This document shows, in pieces, positions 45,960 through 58,561 of a DNA stretch of 64,000 nucleotides (the first letter of the stretch is position 1; each line of letters opens with the position of its first letter). Made by a program: the position numbers and the translations under genes. The stretch lies in the NCBI RefSeq assembly GCF_024323335.1, contig NC_066580.1, forward strand, positions 256,346,977 to 256,410,976, read 5' to 3'. The stretch comes from Lathyrus oleraceus (lineage: Eukaryota; Streptophyta; Magnoliopsida; Fabales; Fabaceae). The notes under the pieces are model-generated. The model was given only the letters and a program-made list of their open reading frames with translations. It searched no databases and had not been told where the DNA came from.

Positions 45960-47794
45960 AAAGAAAAGAACAACTCGCTATGTTGAAAACCCGAAAGAGC
46001 GACTTAGGAAAAAATGAGTGTCTTGATGGATTGAAAACCCGAAATGGTGGTCCAGGAAAAAGTTAGATACATAAAACAAAAAATTATCCCGGTAGATTGA
46101 GTACCCCACCTTGGGGAAATCTAGGAAACAATTAGGGATCATGGAAAGTAACTGCATTCGGCTATGCCTGATCATTGAAGCAACATTGTTAGTCAATTTA
46201 TTTCTGATGCATCATTCTCAAACGAAGACAAAGCACAGTGGATTTCAGAGTTGGTAGGGAGAGTCGTGGTCATTGTATTCAATACATCCCTTTTCCATGT
46301 ATATTACCATTTTAAAACTTTGTAAAGATCCATGGAGTCCTGTCATTTGCAGACTACCATTCTATTAAATAAAGTTGAGCCTTTATCCAAGTGATTGTAA
46401 TTCTTATTTGTTTATGTTAAATAAAACTATATTTTTATGATGATAATTTTGAAAAAAATAAATCAATGAATAAACATTTTTTGAAATAATAAGGAATTTA
46501 CTGTAAGAACATTGAATTCGAAAAGGAATGTCAACAATAATCTAAGAGCAGTAAGTCTTGATGTGTGAAGAATTGTTGCATTCCCCAAGTAGTTGTTTGG
46601 TGACTTTATTTCCCCAACAGTTCTCCTTTTATACCTAGCATGGTTGATGTTTTCTCCTCAACAGTTTAACATTTATCCTCGATGGAGATGATGCGTTGTT
46701 CTCCTCGTAGTTCATGATTTGTCCCCAGCTGAGGCCCTTTGTGATTTTCATTCTCAATTTGTATTTGTCTTATGATTGGACCATGGATCTCTTGTAAAAC
46801 CTTTATTTAGTTTTTAGGTCCCCAACGCACCTTTAATTTTTTTTTGCATAGCCAGGGAAGTGTTTCCCCTTTGCGAGTTCCTGCAATGTTGGTTGATATC
46901 TTTGGTACCTTAGAATTGGTTTATTTCTCAATCTCCAAGAAGAGTCTTGTGACTCATGTTTTCCTCTTGAGGAATTTCTTGTTGATTTGCTTCCTCGTAT
47001 GGCTTTTGATTTATCCTGGAATTTTTTTTATTTCCTAGTGAAGTCCCCACAGAGTTGATATTTGATTGATGGATCCCCAAAGGAGTTCCATCTTCTGATG
47101 AAAGATCTCCTCATTCCGACAATATTTGATTCTGAGCAGTTTTTATGTAGTTGTCCCATGCAGGGTTGTCTCCCATTTGATATGGTTTTGACTTAAAATT
47201 CCCCGCAATGTTGACTTGTTACTTTGAAGTATATATATATCCCTCAGCTTGAGGTGTGGATCCTCGACAAATTTCTCTTATCCTCAGCATGTTGGTTGAT
47301 ATTCTCAGCAGTTCTTTCGTCCCTAACAAAGTCGCCAAGCTGTAATTTCTCCTCTCCCGGAGAGTTTGAGCTTTAAGCAAGACCTTTTGCTTATCCCCTA
47401 GCAGTTATTTCCTCCTCTTCCGAGAGTCGATTTTTGATATTTGGATCTATTTTGATCCCCTTGATTGTTGTTGATATATGTTTATTCTTCATTTCCTCTG
47501 AGTGCTGAGTCTTCAGCAGTTTTTGGTCGGATGCATGATCTCCATGTCTTTCCTCAACTAGAGTTGAGCATTTGATTTGGATCGCTATATCCCCAGTCTT
47601 CCTTGATATATTGGTTGTGTGATGTCCCCAGGGAATTGAATATTTTAGATAGGATTTATATCCTTGATGATTTATTTTCATCCCTAGAAGGTTCTCAAGT
47701 TGGTATTCCCATATTGTTGAGATTAGCTGATTATCTAGTTGTGATATTTGGATCTTCAGTGTTTGTATCCTTTGTGCTCGTTTGTCAGCATAAT
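45960..47794 (+). other. 3' UTR of Tat copy 2
   Basis: The first 520 bases repeat the UTR of copy 1. The rest (46500-47794) is rich in short recurring words such as 'tccccagcag', 'cctcagcatg' and 'gttgatatt', in the style of the Ogre 3' UTR at 4.8-5.4 kb. No protein-coding homology; small ORFs on both strands are chance. Confidence 0.65.
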
Positions 47795-49233
47795 TGATCA
47801 AAAAAATAGCAAGTGTACTATTTTGCCTTTTATGGTAATAAAGGGGAAATTCCCCGAATTTCGATCTCAAGGATTGCACGTTAATATCAAGTTTAAATAA
47901 TCGTTCAATTAAACAAAAACTAGTGTTTGGAGGTTTTTAGATTCAGATTTATAAAAAATAAAGGCAATGAAAATTAATATTGTAAAATAAGGGTTTGCAA
48001 GGGAAGAGGAACATGCTAGGGAAGGTGTATAATTTGTCCCTGTAACAACTCTGAGTAACTATTGCATCAACAAATATCAATTACTACCAGTTCTCAAGGG
48101 TATTTTCTCCCAAGGCCTTGGTGAGAAAACCTTTAATCATTCAACCCGAATTTCTATGTCCATAGGAAATTATCAGTGAAATTAAGCCTTATTATATCAA
48201 GGATCCTCTAGTTCATACAGGGTATCACTGGTCCTAGGTGATATCTACTGCAGAGTAATCTTATGAAAACCTTATCAATGACGGTCCACCCAAATTGATA
48301 ACCATACAACAATCTCAATTGGTCCGAAAAAGAAAGCATTAAACACATCAAAAGTATCGTAATTATGATAAACAATATCATCAATGCAATTGTAAACTCA
48401 AAGTCATTATAGATTTAAATTAGGGACACCCCCTAGCATTGAGGGGTTTAGCTACTCATATTGTTCAAAACAGATTCAAGATAAAAATTAGACATTACAA
48501 GTAATTGGATGACTTGGATCTTCAATCGCTTTCGCTCATGAAAATCGTCTGACAATTCTCTGTGTTTTGTTTTCTCCTTGCCAAAACGTCTCCTTCTCTT
48601 CTCGTATAAACTCTCCTAAAATAGTGAAAATCCCTTGGCATTGGTGGCAAATCCCCATAATGTCCTTGTTGCTCAAGCCCGGGTAAAAGCCCAAAAATTG
48701 GAACATTCTGCGCTTGGGCAGACACGACCCATGTCAGCTGACATGGGTGGCCGTGTTAGCTCCCTGCCTTGATCCTTATCTCAAGCTTCATCCCAAGTGT
48801 CCTGACACGGGTTGTGTCAGCTGACACGGGTGGCCGTGTCAGCTGACATGGGTGGCCGTATCAGGCCCCTGTCTTGGCTATCTCTTGTACTTAAATTGCC
48901 TTCATCCTGACACGACCCATGGCAGGTGACACGGGTGCCCGTGTCATGCCTCCTGTACTAAGAAATCTCTTTTCCTCGAACCCCGAAACCCTCGACTTTC
49001 TTGAATTGAGTCCGTTGGATCTTCTACTTGGACCTGGAGGGAATAAACACAGACAACCAAAAAGCATAAAATCCCGAAAACACGAAATAAAACTAATAAT
49101 TGATAAAATTCTTAAATAACTTACAGAAATGAAAACCGACTTAAAAGGTGACATAATGCGCACAAAGTATTCCAAAATCCTTAGTTTCTTGTCGAATCAG
49201 TGATGAAAACATAGTGAAAATGGTGACCGATCA
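47795..49233 (-). repeat. 3' LTR of Athila element (1439 bp)
   Basis: On the minus strand it starts TGATCGGTCACC at 49233 and ends GCTATTTTTTTGATCA at 47795, so the termini form the inverted pair TGATC/GATCA. It contains a GC-rich cluster of perfect hairpins at 48716-48960. No genes. Confidence 0.8.
48716..48960. repeat. GC-rich hairpin cluster in Athila LTR
   Basis: There are repeats of TGACACGGGTGGCCGTGTCA, an 8-bp perfect stem with a 4-base loop, and near variants, often joined through the palindrome CAGCTG. The best copy is at 48822-48841. The cluster stands out in GC content against AT-rich surroundings. Confidence 0.85.
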
Positions 49234-49246
49234 CAACCCCAAACTT
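49234..49246 (-). other. Polypurine tract of Athila element
   Basis: The minus strand reads aagtttggggttg directly before the LTR start TGATCGGTCACC. Confidence 0.65.
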
Positions 49247-50404
49247 AGCTCATTCCTTGTCCTCAAGTAATGTTCTAAATGATAGAGTGTGTCACTTCCC
49301 AAAATTGAAATTTTCTTACCACAATACTGTTGAGATCTTTCACCAACACCTTCATTCTCCCTTTCATAGTCTCTTCTTTTTAACGGGGCTTGGGTTATGG
49401 TGGGGTAAATACAAACAAAAGGGAAAACAAGTGGTTTGGATTCAGAGCTAATGTCATTATATTTTCACTGTGTTTGTTATATATCTCATTTCCACTTCTT
49501 TTATTTTTCAGTTCTTTTTTTTTCTCTGTTCAACTGAGTGTTTCTCATTCGGTGGATGCTTTTCTCGTTCCATCAAATATTTTTTTTCTTTTTTTTTTTT
49601 CGATGGTCGTTTTTCTTAATATTTTTTTGCACTCACCTTACTTTCAGATACTTATGGGGTGACCCCAGACTTAGAATTTAACACAGCTTAAAGAACATAA
49701 AATTTTCTCTGAACAGGGTAAGGAAATGTTTGGGCCGCGGGTTACATTCACCTGGTTATATATACAAACAAAGGGTATAGGCTCAAATGGGGTTAACAAG
49801 GGATGATATTAAAGGGACAACTAGAAAGGCTCAGGGCTATTATTCAAATAACATGCCTCAGTGTGTGTATATATGTAGTGATATTCCTAGAGAACCTACG
49901 CAAAGTCAGAGTGATAAAGACATACCTAAATATTGCTCATGATGACAAATGTGTTTGGATTTTTATGCGCTCACCATGTTAGGTAAATCTTGAAAGACTC
50001 CACAGTACTTCTAGCATGGTGTGACTTCTTACTCAGCCCGGAATGCACAGGGAGCTTATGTTAGTCGAGCTTCAGGTAGTAGCGTCTGATCTTTTTCTTC
50101 AGTAGTATCAACTTTTTGGGAAGATCTTTTAACAACAAACAACAGTAAGTGGAGTGATCATTTCATCCACTACCACTAATGGTCATCACCTAATCCAACA
50201 ATAACACTAAGAACCTGAAATTCATGCAGCAAATGATACCCAATAGTAAAAATAAACCATATGTAAAACAGTAAAAAAAAGGGAAATGATAAAAAAAAAA
50301 CATAAAACAAAAATAAACATAGTTAAACCTCCCTCACACTTGAACTAAACATTCGCCTAAATGTTTTAGAACAAGATAGAAGTAGGGAGACTCACAGTGC
50401 CCTA
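49247..50404 (-). other. Non-coding region between ATHILA ORF and 3' LTR
   Basis: AT-rich, with long T and A runs (49510-49630, 50270-50310) and no coding homology seen. It corresponds to the Athila 3' UTR. Confidence 0.6.
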
Positions 50405-51499
50405 CTGAGGAAGCTGGGGCGGAAAGTGCGACATCAATTGTCGCATCATCAAGTTCATCTCATCCAACACCGCCCCTTGCTGAGCTTACTCGATGCCTTG
50501 TCTTGATTGCTCGGTTCAAAGGTCACCGAGCTCAGTTTGTGCCCATTCCCACTGGTCGTGATTCATGGATCCTGATGCTGCTCGTCTTCATTCATTTGTT
50601 CAATGGGGATTAATTAGTGCAATGATAAACCTTTTATGGATAACCAAAAAGTAGTAATCACGTGCAATAGAAACCATACCTTGTTAGATGAGAGATGCCA
50701 TATCAATTTTTGTCTTACCTGCCATTGTAGTGTCTTCAAGCAAAACCGCATGATAACCGAAATGTTCAACAATCTGGGTAATCATGCCCCCAAGTAATCA
50801 GCTGCAAAGGCATCAAAATTGATGCCATGATTCTGTGCCATCGAGTACCGGAAGAACAACTCCCACTGAGTTTCCACGCCCGTACTATCACCCCGTCCAA
50901 ACAAAGTATACGCCAGACCTTTTGTGGCATAGCGGAAGCATGGGTTCTAGATGCCGAAGGCTTTTGCACCCTTGGAGGTATAATCAGTCCTTCCAATAAT
51001 AGCAGTCCAGAAATCTTCTGAAGCAAACCCTTCAAGGACCGCAACAGGTCCATACAGTGGGAGTCGGAGAATACCAACCAACTCCTCAATAGATAGCTCA
51101 TGATAATTATTAAACAGGAGGAATCAGAGAGTACCATAGTAGTACCTCGTCGTGTTTATCCACGGCTTATCCAATTGGAATTCAAGTGTGCTAAAAAATT
51201 CAAGTGTGATGCGCTCATAGGGTGGCGCTTCGAGACTCATGAATTCTAACATACCTAGCACATAGAACATCTTGTCAATTTCAATCTTTAAGCCTAAATC
51301 ATGAAGGGTTTGTTCGCACATATACATACCTGGTGGGGGTTAACTTTCGCTTTCTATGAATGGTGTAGTGTTGCTCCTACTCTGGATTGTCGAAGACAAT
51401 GTTGTGCCAGTTAGGATTCCGGTTGCTCCTCTTTCGTAGCCACGAGGTCTCAGCCATTTGTTGCTTCCCTTGAACAATTCTCCTTGGGGGCATTTTCAT
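50405..51499 (-). pseudogene. ATHILA-family ORF downstream of pol
   Basis: The likely start is ATG 51499, reading MKMPPRRIVQGKQQM, then an in-frame TAG after NPE near 51385. Frameshifts lead to 51327-51124 (YMCEQTLHDLGLKIEIDKMF, LEFMSLEAP) and then 51137-50766 and beyond. The tail (MNLMMRQLMSHFPPQLPQ) ends at TAG near 50405. The family is widespread in Athila elements and of unknown function, sometimes labelled env-like; I see no signal peptide or clear membrane helix in the readable parts. At least one nonsense and two frameshifts make it inactive. Confidence 0.72.
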
Positions 51500-52200
51500 A
51501 CCTGCAAAAAAGAGAAGAGAAATTTGAAATTGGAATTAGAAAAAACGGACAAACTGGGTGTGATGAGGGCGAAAAATGGAGAAGGATTCATGAAGGGAGT
51601 TTGTGATTTGGGTTTGTTATGGTGGTAAAGGTGAAAGCTTTTTGTTGGGGTTTTAATGGAAGGTAAGGGTTTTTGAAAGAGAGATGGTGGAGAAGATGAT
51701 ATTGGTGAGAGATAATGAGTGGAGAGTGAATGAAATCAGATTTTTTGGAAAGGGATAAGTGGGTGTAATGGGTGGTAATTGGGTTTTAATGAGGGGTGGG
51801 GCCCATACATTGTCCAAAAATTTTCAAAGTTTTTCAAATCCGTAGGGCTGACACAGGCGGCCGTGTCAGGCCCCTGCTTCTCAAAGTCTCAAGGCGTGGT
51901 CTTCAGTGGTCTTAACACGGGCCGTGTCAGCTGACACGGGCGGCTGGTCAAGCTTCTGCCCATGTGAAATTCCATTCATTCCTTCAGTGCTCCTGACACG
52001 GGCGACCGTGTCAGGATGCTGGTTTCTCATCAAAAAAATTCCTCTCTCTTATTTTCAGATATGGTCCTTCCTTCCGTTATGATTCTCGCATTAACATGAG
52101 TGTGTCTTTGTTTGCAAGACACTGTGCAAACCTAAAATAACAAACAAAATACAGACAAGAATTAGCAATAAAAGCGCGTGAGTTGCCTCCCATAAAGCGC
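51500..52200 (-). other. Spacer between Athila pol and downstream ORF, with hairpins
   Basis: No coding homology. At 51845-52015 it carries further copies of the GC-rich hairpin seen in the LTR, for example TGACACGGGCGACCGTGTCA near 51992, in otherwise AT-rich DNA. Confidence 0.65.
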
Positions 52201-55198
52201 TTCATTTAACATCGCATGGCTCGACGGTCGTCCATCTTATCAGGTAAGACATACCTTATATACTAGGCCACTCTCTTGTCCTTGGTGGTATGGTTTTACT
52301 CTTTGTCCATTCACTTAGAAAGTGTCCCCGTTTGCTGGATTTTCGAGATCAATTGCTCCATGCGGGAATAATTTGTGAATCACAAAAGGTCCCGACCATC
52401 TTCATCTCAGCTTTCCAGGGAACCACTTCAACATAGAATTAAATAACAACACTAATTGTCCCTCCTAAAATTATTTCTTCTGAATTCTTTGGTCATGCTA
52501 TTTTTCATTTTCTCTTTGTATATTTTTGGCATTTTCATAGGCCCGACTTCTAAACTCTTCTTGCTCATGTAGTTGAAGTATTCGGGATTCCCCGGCTTTT
52601 GAAAGGTCAGAGTTCAGGAATTTGGAGCCCCAAAATGCCTTGTGCTCTAGTTCGAGCGGTAAATGACATGTTTTACCGTAAACCAATTGATAAGGGGAAA
52701 TACCTATTGGGGTTTTGAACGATGTTCTGTACGCCCAAAGTGCATCCTCCAACTTGCTCGACCAATCCTTTCGAGAAACACTGATAGTCTTTTCTAGAAT
52801 TTGCTTTATCTATCGGTTCGATACTTAGACCTGTCCACTTGTTTGAGGATGATACAATGTGGTAATCTTATGCTTGACGTTTCATTTCCTTAACAGATTA
52901 TCCATTAACTTGTTTAGAAAATGAGTGCCTTCGTCACTCATTAGTTCTCTTAGTACCCCAAACCTAGAGAAAATGTAGTTTTTTAGGAAATTGACCACCA
53001 CTTTAGCATCATTTGTGGGTAATGCTACAACTTTTACCCACTTTGACACGTCATCAACATCGACCAAAATGTAATTCTTTCCAAATGACAGTGGAAAAGG
53101 TTCCATGAAGTATATGCTCCATCGTCAAACAATTCTACCTCCAACATGGCATTTTGAGGCATCTGATTACTCTTTGAAATATTACCCGTCCTCTGACATT
53201 TGTCACATTATTTTACTATTCTTTGAGCATCTCTAAACAATGTAGGACAGTACAACCCAGATTAGAGGACTTTTCCTGCGATTCTATCGCCACTGAAGTG
53301 TTCTCCATATTCTGAGTCATGACAAGCTTTGAGGATGTCCATTTGTTCTTCCTCTGGGACACACCTTCAAACCAAACCATATATTCCTTTTTTGCATAAG
53401 AACGGGTTGTCCAACAAATAAATCCTGCAATTATGCAAAAACTTTTTCTTTTTGTTAGAATCAAAATCATCAGGTATTAGTCCACCCACCAAATAATTTG
53501 CATAATTTGTGAACCATGGAACACCAAAGACAACTAGGATTCGTTCGTCGATGAACTCATCTTCGATTGGGTGTTTCTCCTCTGTTTATTCTATCGGGGA
53601 CATTCGGGATAAGTCATCAGCAACAATTTTTTCACAACCCTTTTTGTCTCTGATTTCCAGATCAAACTCTTACGTAAGTAGAATCCATCTCAACAACCTC
53701 GATTTAGATTCCTGTTTGGGAAAAAGATATTTCAATGCAACATGGTCAGTATAAACATTTACCTTTGATCCTAACAGGTAAGACTGAATTTAACAAATGC
53801 ATACACAACCACGAGCAATTCTTTTTCAGTGCTTGCATAATTCATTTGGGTAGGATTCAACACGTGACTTGCATAATAAATCACATGCAAGAGCTTTTCC
53901 TTTCTTTGTCCTAGAAATACCCCCACTACATTATCATTGGCATCACACATGATCTCAAATAGGAGAGACCAATCAAGGGAAATCACTATAGGAGCAGACA
54001 CCAACTCCCACTTCAGGATTTCAAAAGCTTCGCTGCACTTTTTGTCAAAAAGAAAAGGTATGTCTTTCACCAGCAAGCTCGTCAATGGTTTGGCGATCTT
54101 AGAAAAGTCTCTGATGAACCTATGGTAAAAACCTGCATATCCCAAGAAGTTTCTTATACCTTTTTCATTCACTGGTGGTGGTACATTATCTATTACCTCC
54201 ACTTTTGCATTGTCTGCTTCTATGCCTCTGTTGGAAATTTTGTGCCCCAACATAATGCCTTCATGTACCATAAAATGACACTTCTCCCAATTTAGGATCA
54301 AATTTGTTTGCTGGCATCTTTCTAGCACAAGAGGCAAGTTAGTCAAACATTTATCAAAAGAAGAACGGAAAATAGAAAAGTCATCAATAAACACCTCCAT
54401 ATGCTTTTCAAACATGTCCGCGAATATGGATATCTTATACCTCTGAAATGTGGCACGTGCGTTGCACAACCCAAATGGCATTCTCTTGTATGCGAAAATA
54501 CCATAAGGACATGTGAAAGCGATCTTCTCTTCATCTTCAGAGGCCACTGCAATCTGATTGTACCCCGAGTACCCATTAAGGAAATAATAGTAATCATGAC
54601 TTGTTAACCTTCCAACATTTGATCAATGAATGGTAAAGGGAAGTGGTCTTTTCTTCTTGCAATATTCAACCTTCTGTAATCAATGCACACTCTCTAACCT
54701 GTAATAATTCAAGTTGGGATCAACTCATTTTTCTCATTTTTTATCACAGTAGTCCCCCTTTTTTTTGATACCCCGTCCACTAGACTAACCCATGAGTTGC
54801 CGGATATGGGGTAAATCAGCCCCGCATCCAACAACTTGACAACCTCTTTGTGAACTACTTCTTTCATAGCTGAATTAAGTCTTCATAGTGGTTGAACTAT
54901 CGGCTTATGGTCATCTTCCATCAAGATCTTGTGCATGCAAACTGTCGGGCTAATACCTTTCAAATCCTTAATCTCCTATCCAATAACACTCTTGTATTTC
55001 TTAAGTACATGGATGAGTTCTTCTTCTTGAAATTTTTTTTAACTGGAATTGATAATGGTCGAGCACTTCTTTTCAGCATTAAGAAACATATACTTCAGAT
55101 TCTCAAGTAATTGTTTCAAATCTGCCCCCTTTTTAGGCTATTGAGTATTTTCTGATGGTTAGGGTGGTCTTAAATCTTCCCACCTGTGTGGTTTAGAT
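52201..55198 (-). pseudogene. pol: Athila pol remnant: RT, RNase H, integrase
   Basis: The RT open frame 54547-53771 has the palm start (FTCPYGIFAYKRMPFGLCNA) and active site FIDDFS near 54385. RNase H follows in the same frame (MCDANDNVVGVFLG, YASTEKELLVVVYA). Integrase is scattered over frames at 53470-52498: DVDDVSKWV near 53060, SDEGTHF near 52945 (usually SDGG, so the residue after the second catalytic Asp is changed), and the pol C-terminal [15 protein letters not shown] at about 52745. Many stops and shifts. Upstream of 54547 RT is in broken frames to about 55198. Confidence 0.85.
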
Positions 55199-56072
55199 CT
55201 AAATCCACTGCGGTTGTTCCTCTATCATGGCTAACACTTCTGACTCTCTCTCGTCTTCATCACTTTCGAAAATTGACAATCTCAAAACATGTTCTAAAGG
55301 TAGGTGAGGTGTTTTCCTTTCAATTTCTTGAGCAATCACTTGATCTATTACCTCTACAGTGTGACTCATGCCAACATCAACTTTGTATTGCATAGTGTTT
55401 CGAACATCAATTTTTAATTCTTCATCATAGACTTTGAGGGTCATTGTTCCTTCCTCTATGTCTATCATACGCCGTCTTATCTCTAAAAATGGTATGCCCA
55501 ATATGAGAGGGATCTCCTCATCTTCAGGCATCTAAAGAATCACAAAGTCAAATGGAAACAAAAAATTATTTATATTTACTAGAACATCTTCCACAGTTCC
55601 ATATGGTCGCCTAACTGAGCGATTTGCAAATTGAAGGGTCATCCTAGTGTCTTGAGCAGTGCCAATGCCCAATTTTTTATAAATGGACAACGACATCAAA
55701 CTCATACTAGCTCCCTAGTCAATCAGAGCCTTCTTAAATTTTGATCACCAATAGTTCATGGAATAGTAACAGAACCTCTATTTTTCTTTTTCACAAGAAT
55801 TTTCATACCTTGGAGAATAGCACTACAGGTTTCAGTTAGGATGATTGGGTCAACACTTGTGGAGCACTTTTTGGAGATGATGTCTTTCATGAATTTGGCA
55901 TATATCAGAATTTGCTCTAGTGATTCAGAAAATGAATGTTTATCTCAAGTTTCTTAAACATTTCTAAAAAATTCTCAAAATTCTTTTCATGTTGGTCTTT
56001 CTTCTTTTGTCTCGGAGGATAAGGGAGTTTGATGATTGACTTGGCAGCTTTTTCTTTCTCCTTTACAGGCAT
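55199..56072 (-). pseudogene. pro: Athila protease region and gag end
   Basis: The open frame 55531-55199 carries the post-active-site part of the protease (PLILGIPFLEIRRRMIDIEEG). The active-site segment just upstream (55660-55720) is too degraded to show an intact D-S/T-G. Sequence up to 56072 resembles the gag-protease linker (KLPYPPRQKKK near 56020). Homology ends at about 56072, where copia integrase of the opposite strand begins. Confidence 0.72.
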
Positions 56073-58561
56073 TATCACAACCTTCTCTGGAACTTCTTCA
56101 CATTGACCTGTTTGGACATGTTAAAACAACATCAGTCAATGGAAAGAAATATGGACTAGTTATTGTTGATGATTTTAGTTGTTGGACATGGGTAAAATTC
56201 CTAAAGCACAAGAGTGAGTCTCACTCTGTATTGACTAGTTTCTGTTCTAAAGTGCAAAACGAACTTGACTCCAAAATCATCAGAGTCAGAAGTGATCATG
56301 GTGGAGAATTTGAAAATAATTTTTTTGAAGAACTATTCGATTCTAATGGAATATCCCATGATTTCTCCTGTCCTAGAACTCCACAACAAAATGGAGTTGT
56401 ATAAAGGAAGAATATGACACTCCAAGAGATGGCCATAACCATGATCAATGAGAAAAATATGGCTAAGCACTTTTGGGCTGAAGCAGTAAATACATCGTGC
56501 TATATTCAGAATAGAATTTCTATAAGACCTATTCTGGAGAAGACTCCCTATGAACTGTGTAAGGGAAGAAAACCCAACATTTCTTATTTTCATCCTTTTG
56601 GATGCTCTTGCTTTATTCTGAATACTAAAGAACATCTGAACAAGTTTGATTCAAAAGCACAAAAATGTATTATGTTAGGATACTCAGAACACTCTAAAGG
56701 CTACAAAGTATACAACACAGAAACCAAAATTGTGGAAGAATCAATTCATGTTAGATTTGATGATAAGCTTGACCCTGAAAAGTCAAAGCTAGTTGAGAAA
56801 CTTGTAGATCTGGAGATTACCCTTGTAGGTTCTGACGAAAAGACCAAAGCACCAGAAGTATCTGATAAACAAAGTCCAGATGCAACTAAAGCCTCAGCTA
56901 TCCAGAAGAAATCAAGAAGCCGCCCCAACATCTCTGAAGATTTGATTATGGGAAACAAGGATGAACCTGTCCGAACTAGGTCAACATTCAAGGTACCTGA
57001 AGAAATCCCTCTAGGACTAGTATCTCTGATTGAGCCTACTTCCTATGATGAGGCACTTCAAGACAACGATTGGGTTCTAGCTATGAAAGAAGAGCTAGAT
57101 CAATTCTCAAAGAATGACGTCTGGGATCTTGTTCCAAAGCCTAAAGGAACTGACATTATTGGAACCAAATGGGTGTTCAGAAACAAACTGAACAAAAAAG
57201 GAGAATTTGTCAGAAATAAAGTTCGACTAGTGGCACAAGGGTACAGTCAACAAGAAGGCATTGACTACAGCGAAATCTTTGCCCCAGTCTCCAAGTTAGA
57301 ATCTATTCGTTTACTTGTTTCATTTGCTGTAAATCATTCTATCAAACTATATCAAATAGATGTAAAAAGTGCATTTCTTAATGGTTATATATCAGAAGAA
57401 GTGTATGTCAATCAACCTCCAGGTTTTGAAAACTCCAAATGTCTAGAACATGTTTTTAAACTTAAAAAATCATTATACGGTTTAAAACAAGCTCCTAGAG
57501 CTTGGTATGAAAGACTAAGCAATTTTCTTCTGGAACATGACTTTATTAGAGGAAAAGTTGACTCTACACTCTTCTATAAGAACATTAGTAATGACCTCAT
57601 GATATGCCAGATATATGTTGATGACATTATTTTTGGTTCAGCTAACCCTTCTGTATGTCAAGAATTCTCGGAGCTAATGAAGGTAGAATTTGAAATGAGC
57701 TTAATGCAAGAACTAAAGTTCTTTCTAGGAATTCAAATCAATCAAGCTTCAAAAGCTACCTATGTTTATCAAAGTAAATACATAAAAGACATTCTGAAGA
57801 AATTCGAAATGGCGGAATGCAAATCTGCTAAGACACCTATGCATCCAACTTGCATTCTGGAAAAAGAAGAAGTTAGCCAAAAGGTTTGTCAGAAGCTCTA
57901 TCGTGGTATGATAGGCTCTCTTCTCTATTTGACTGCTACACGTCCTGATATTCTGTTTAGTGTATGTCTTTGTGCCAGATTCCAATCAGATCCTAGAGAA
58001 TCTCATTTAACAGCTGTTAAAAGAATACTCAGGTATCTTAAAGGAACCCCTAACATGGGCCTGATGTATGAGAAAACATCAGAGTATAGACTTTCTTGTT
58101 ACTATGATACAGATTACGCAGGGGACAGAATGGAACGTAAAAGTACATCTGGGAATTGTCAGTTCTTGGGAAAGAATCTGATATCCTGGGCCAGCAAAAG
58201 GCAATCAACCATAGCTCTGTCCGCTGCAGAATCATAATATATTTCAGCATCAGTATGCACTACTCAGATGCTCTGGATGAAGAATCAACTAGAAGATCTT
58301 CAGATTTTTTAGAGTAAAATTCCTATCTTCTATGACAATATTGCCGCCATTTGTTTAAGTAAGAATCCTATTTTGCATTCCAGAGGTAAGCACATATAAA
58401 TAAAACACCATTTCATTAGAGACTATGTTCAGAAAGGGGTAATAACATTAAAATTTATTGATACGGACCATCAATGGGCTGATATTTTTACCAAACCCCT
58501 GGCTGAAGATAGATTCTCTTTTATCTTGAAAAATTTGAACATTCAAAATTGTACAGGATGA
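56073..58561 (+). pseudogene. pol: Copia pol: integrase, RT, RNase H
   Basis: This is one frame from the integrase core to TGA 58559-58561, interrupted by only four in-frame stops: TAA 56402-56404, TAA 58235-58237, TAG 58310-58312, TAA 58397-58399. Integrase shows LLHIDLFG (first Asp) and SDHGGEF (second Asp). The first TAA falls exactly where the catalytic Glu codon is expected (after PQQNGVV). RT has the copia motif DWVLAMKEELDQF, KSLYGLKQAPRAWYE and active-site YVDDIIFGS near 57613. RNase H has SCYYDTDYAGD, LISWASKRQSTIALSAAES and DIFTKPLAEDRF. RT and most of RNase H (607 codons) are open and well preserved. Confidence 0.93.

Larger units (their letters stand above)
42958..47794 (+). mobile_element. 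Tat pol plus 3' UTR, copy 2 of a tandem pair
   Basis: It starts further upstream in RT than copy 1 (YPQWVANI) and runs through integrase into a longer 3' UTR. The UTR is cut at 47794 by the LTR of the Athila element. No LTR of its own is in the window. It shares with copy 1 a distinctive TGA in RT and near-identical post-pol sequence. Confidence 0.8.
47795..56072 (-). mobile_element. Athila-type Ty3/gypsy element, 3' part
   Basis: Minus-strand order is protease, RT, RNase H, integrase, a hairpin-rich spacer, an ATHILA-family ORF, a non-coding stretch, a polypurine tract and a 1439-bp 3' LTR. The FIDDFS active site of RT and an extra ORF after pol are Athila traits. Gag and the 5' LTR are missing: the element is cut at about 56072 by the plus-strand copia fragment. 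The left LTR end interrupts the Tat 3' UTR at 47794. Confidence 0.85.
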
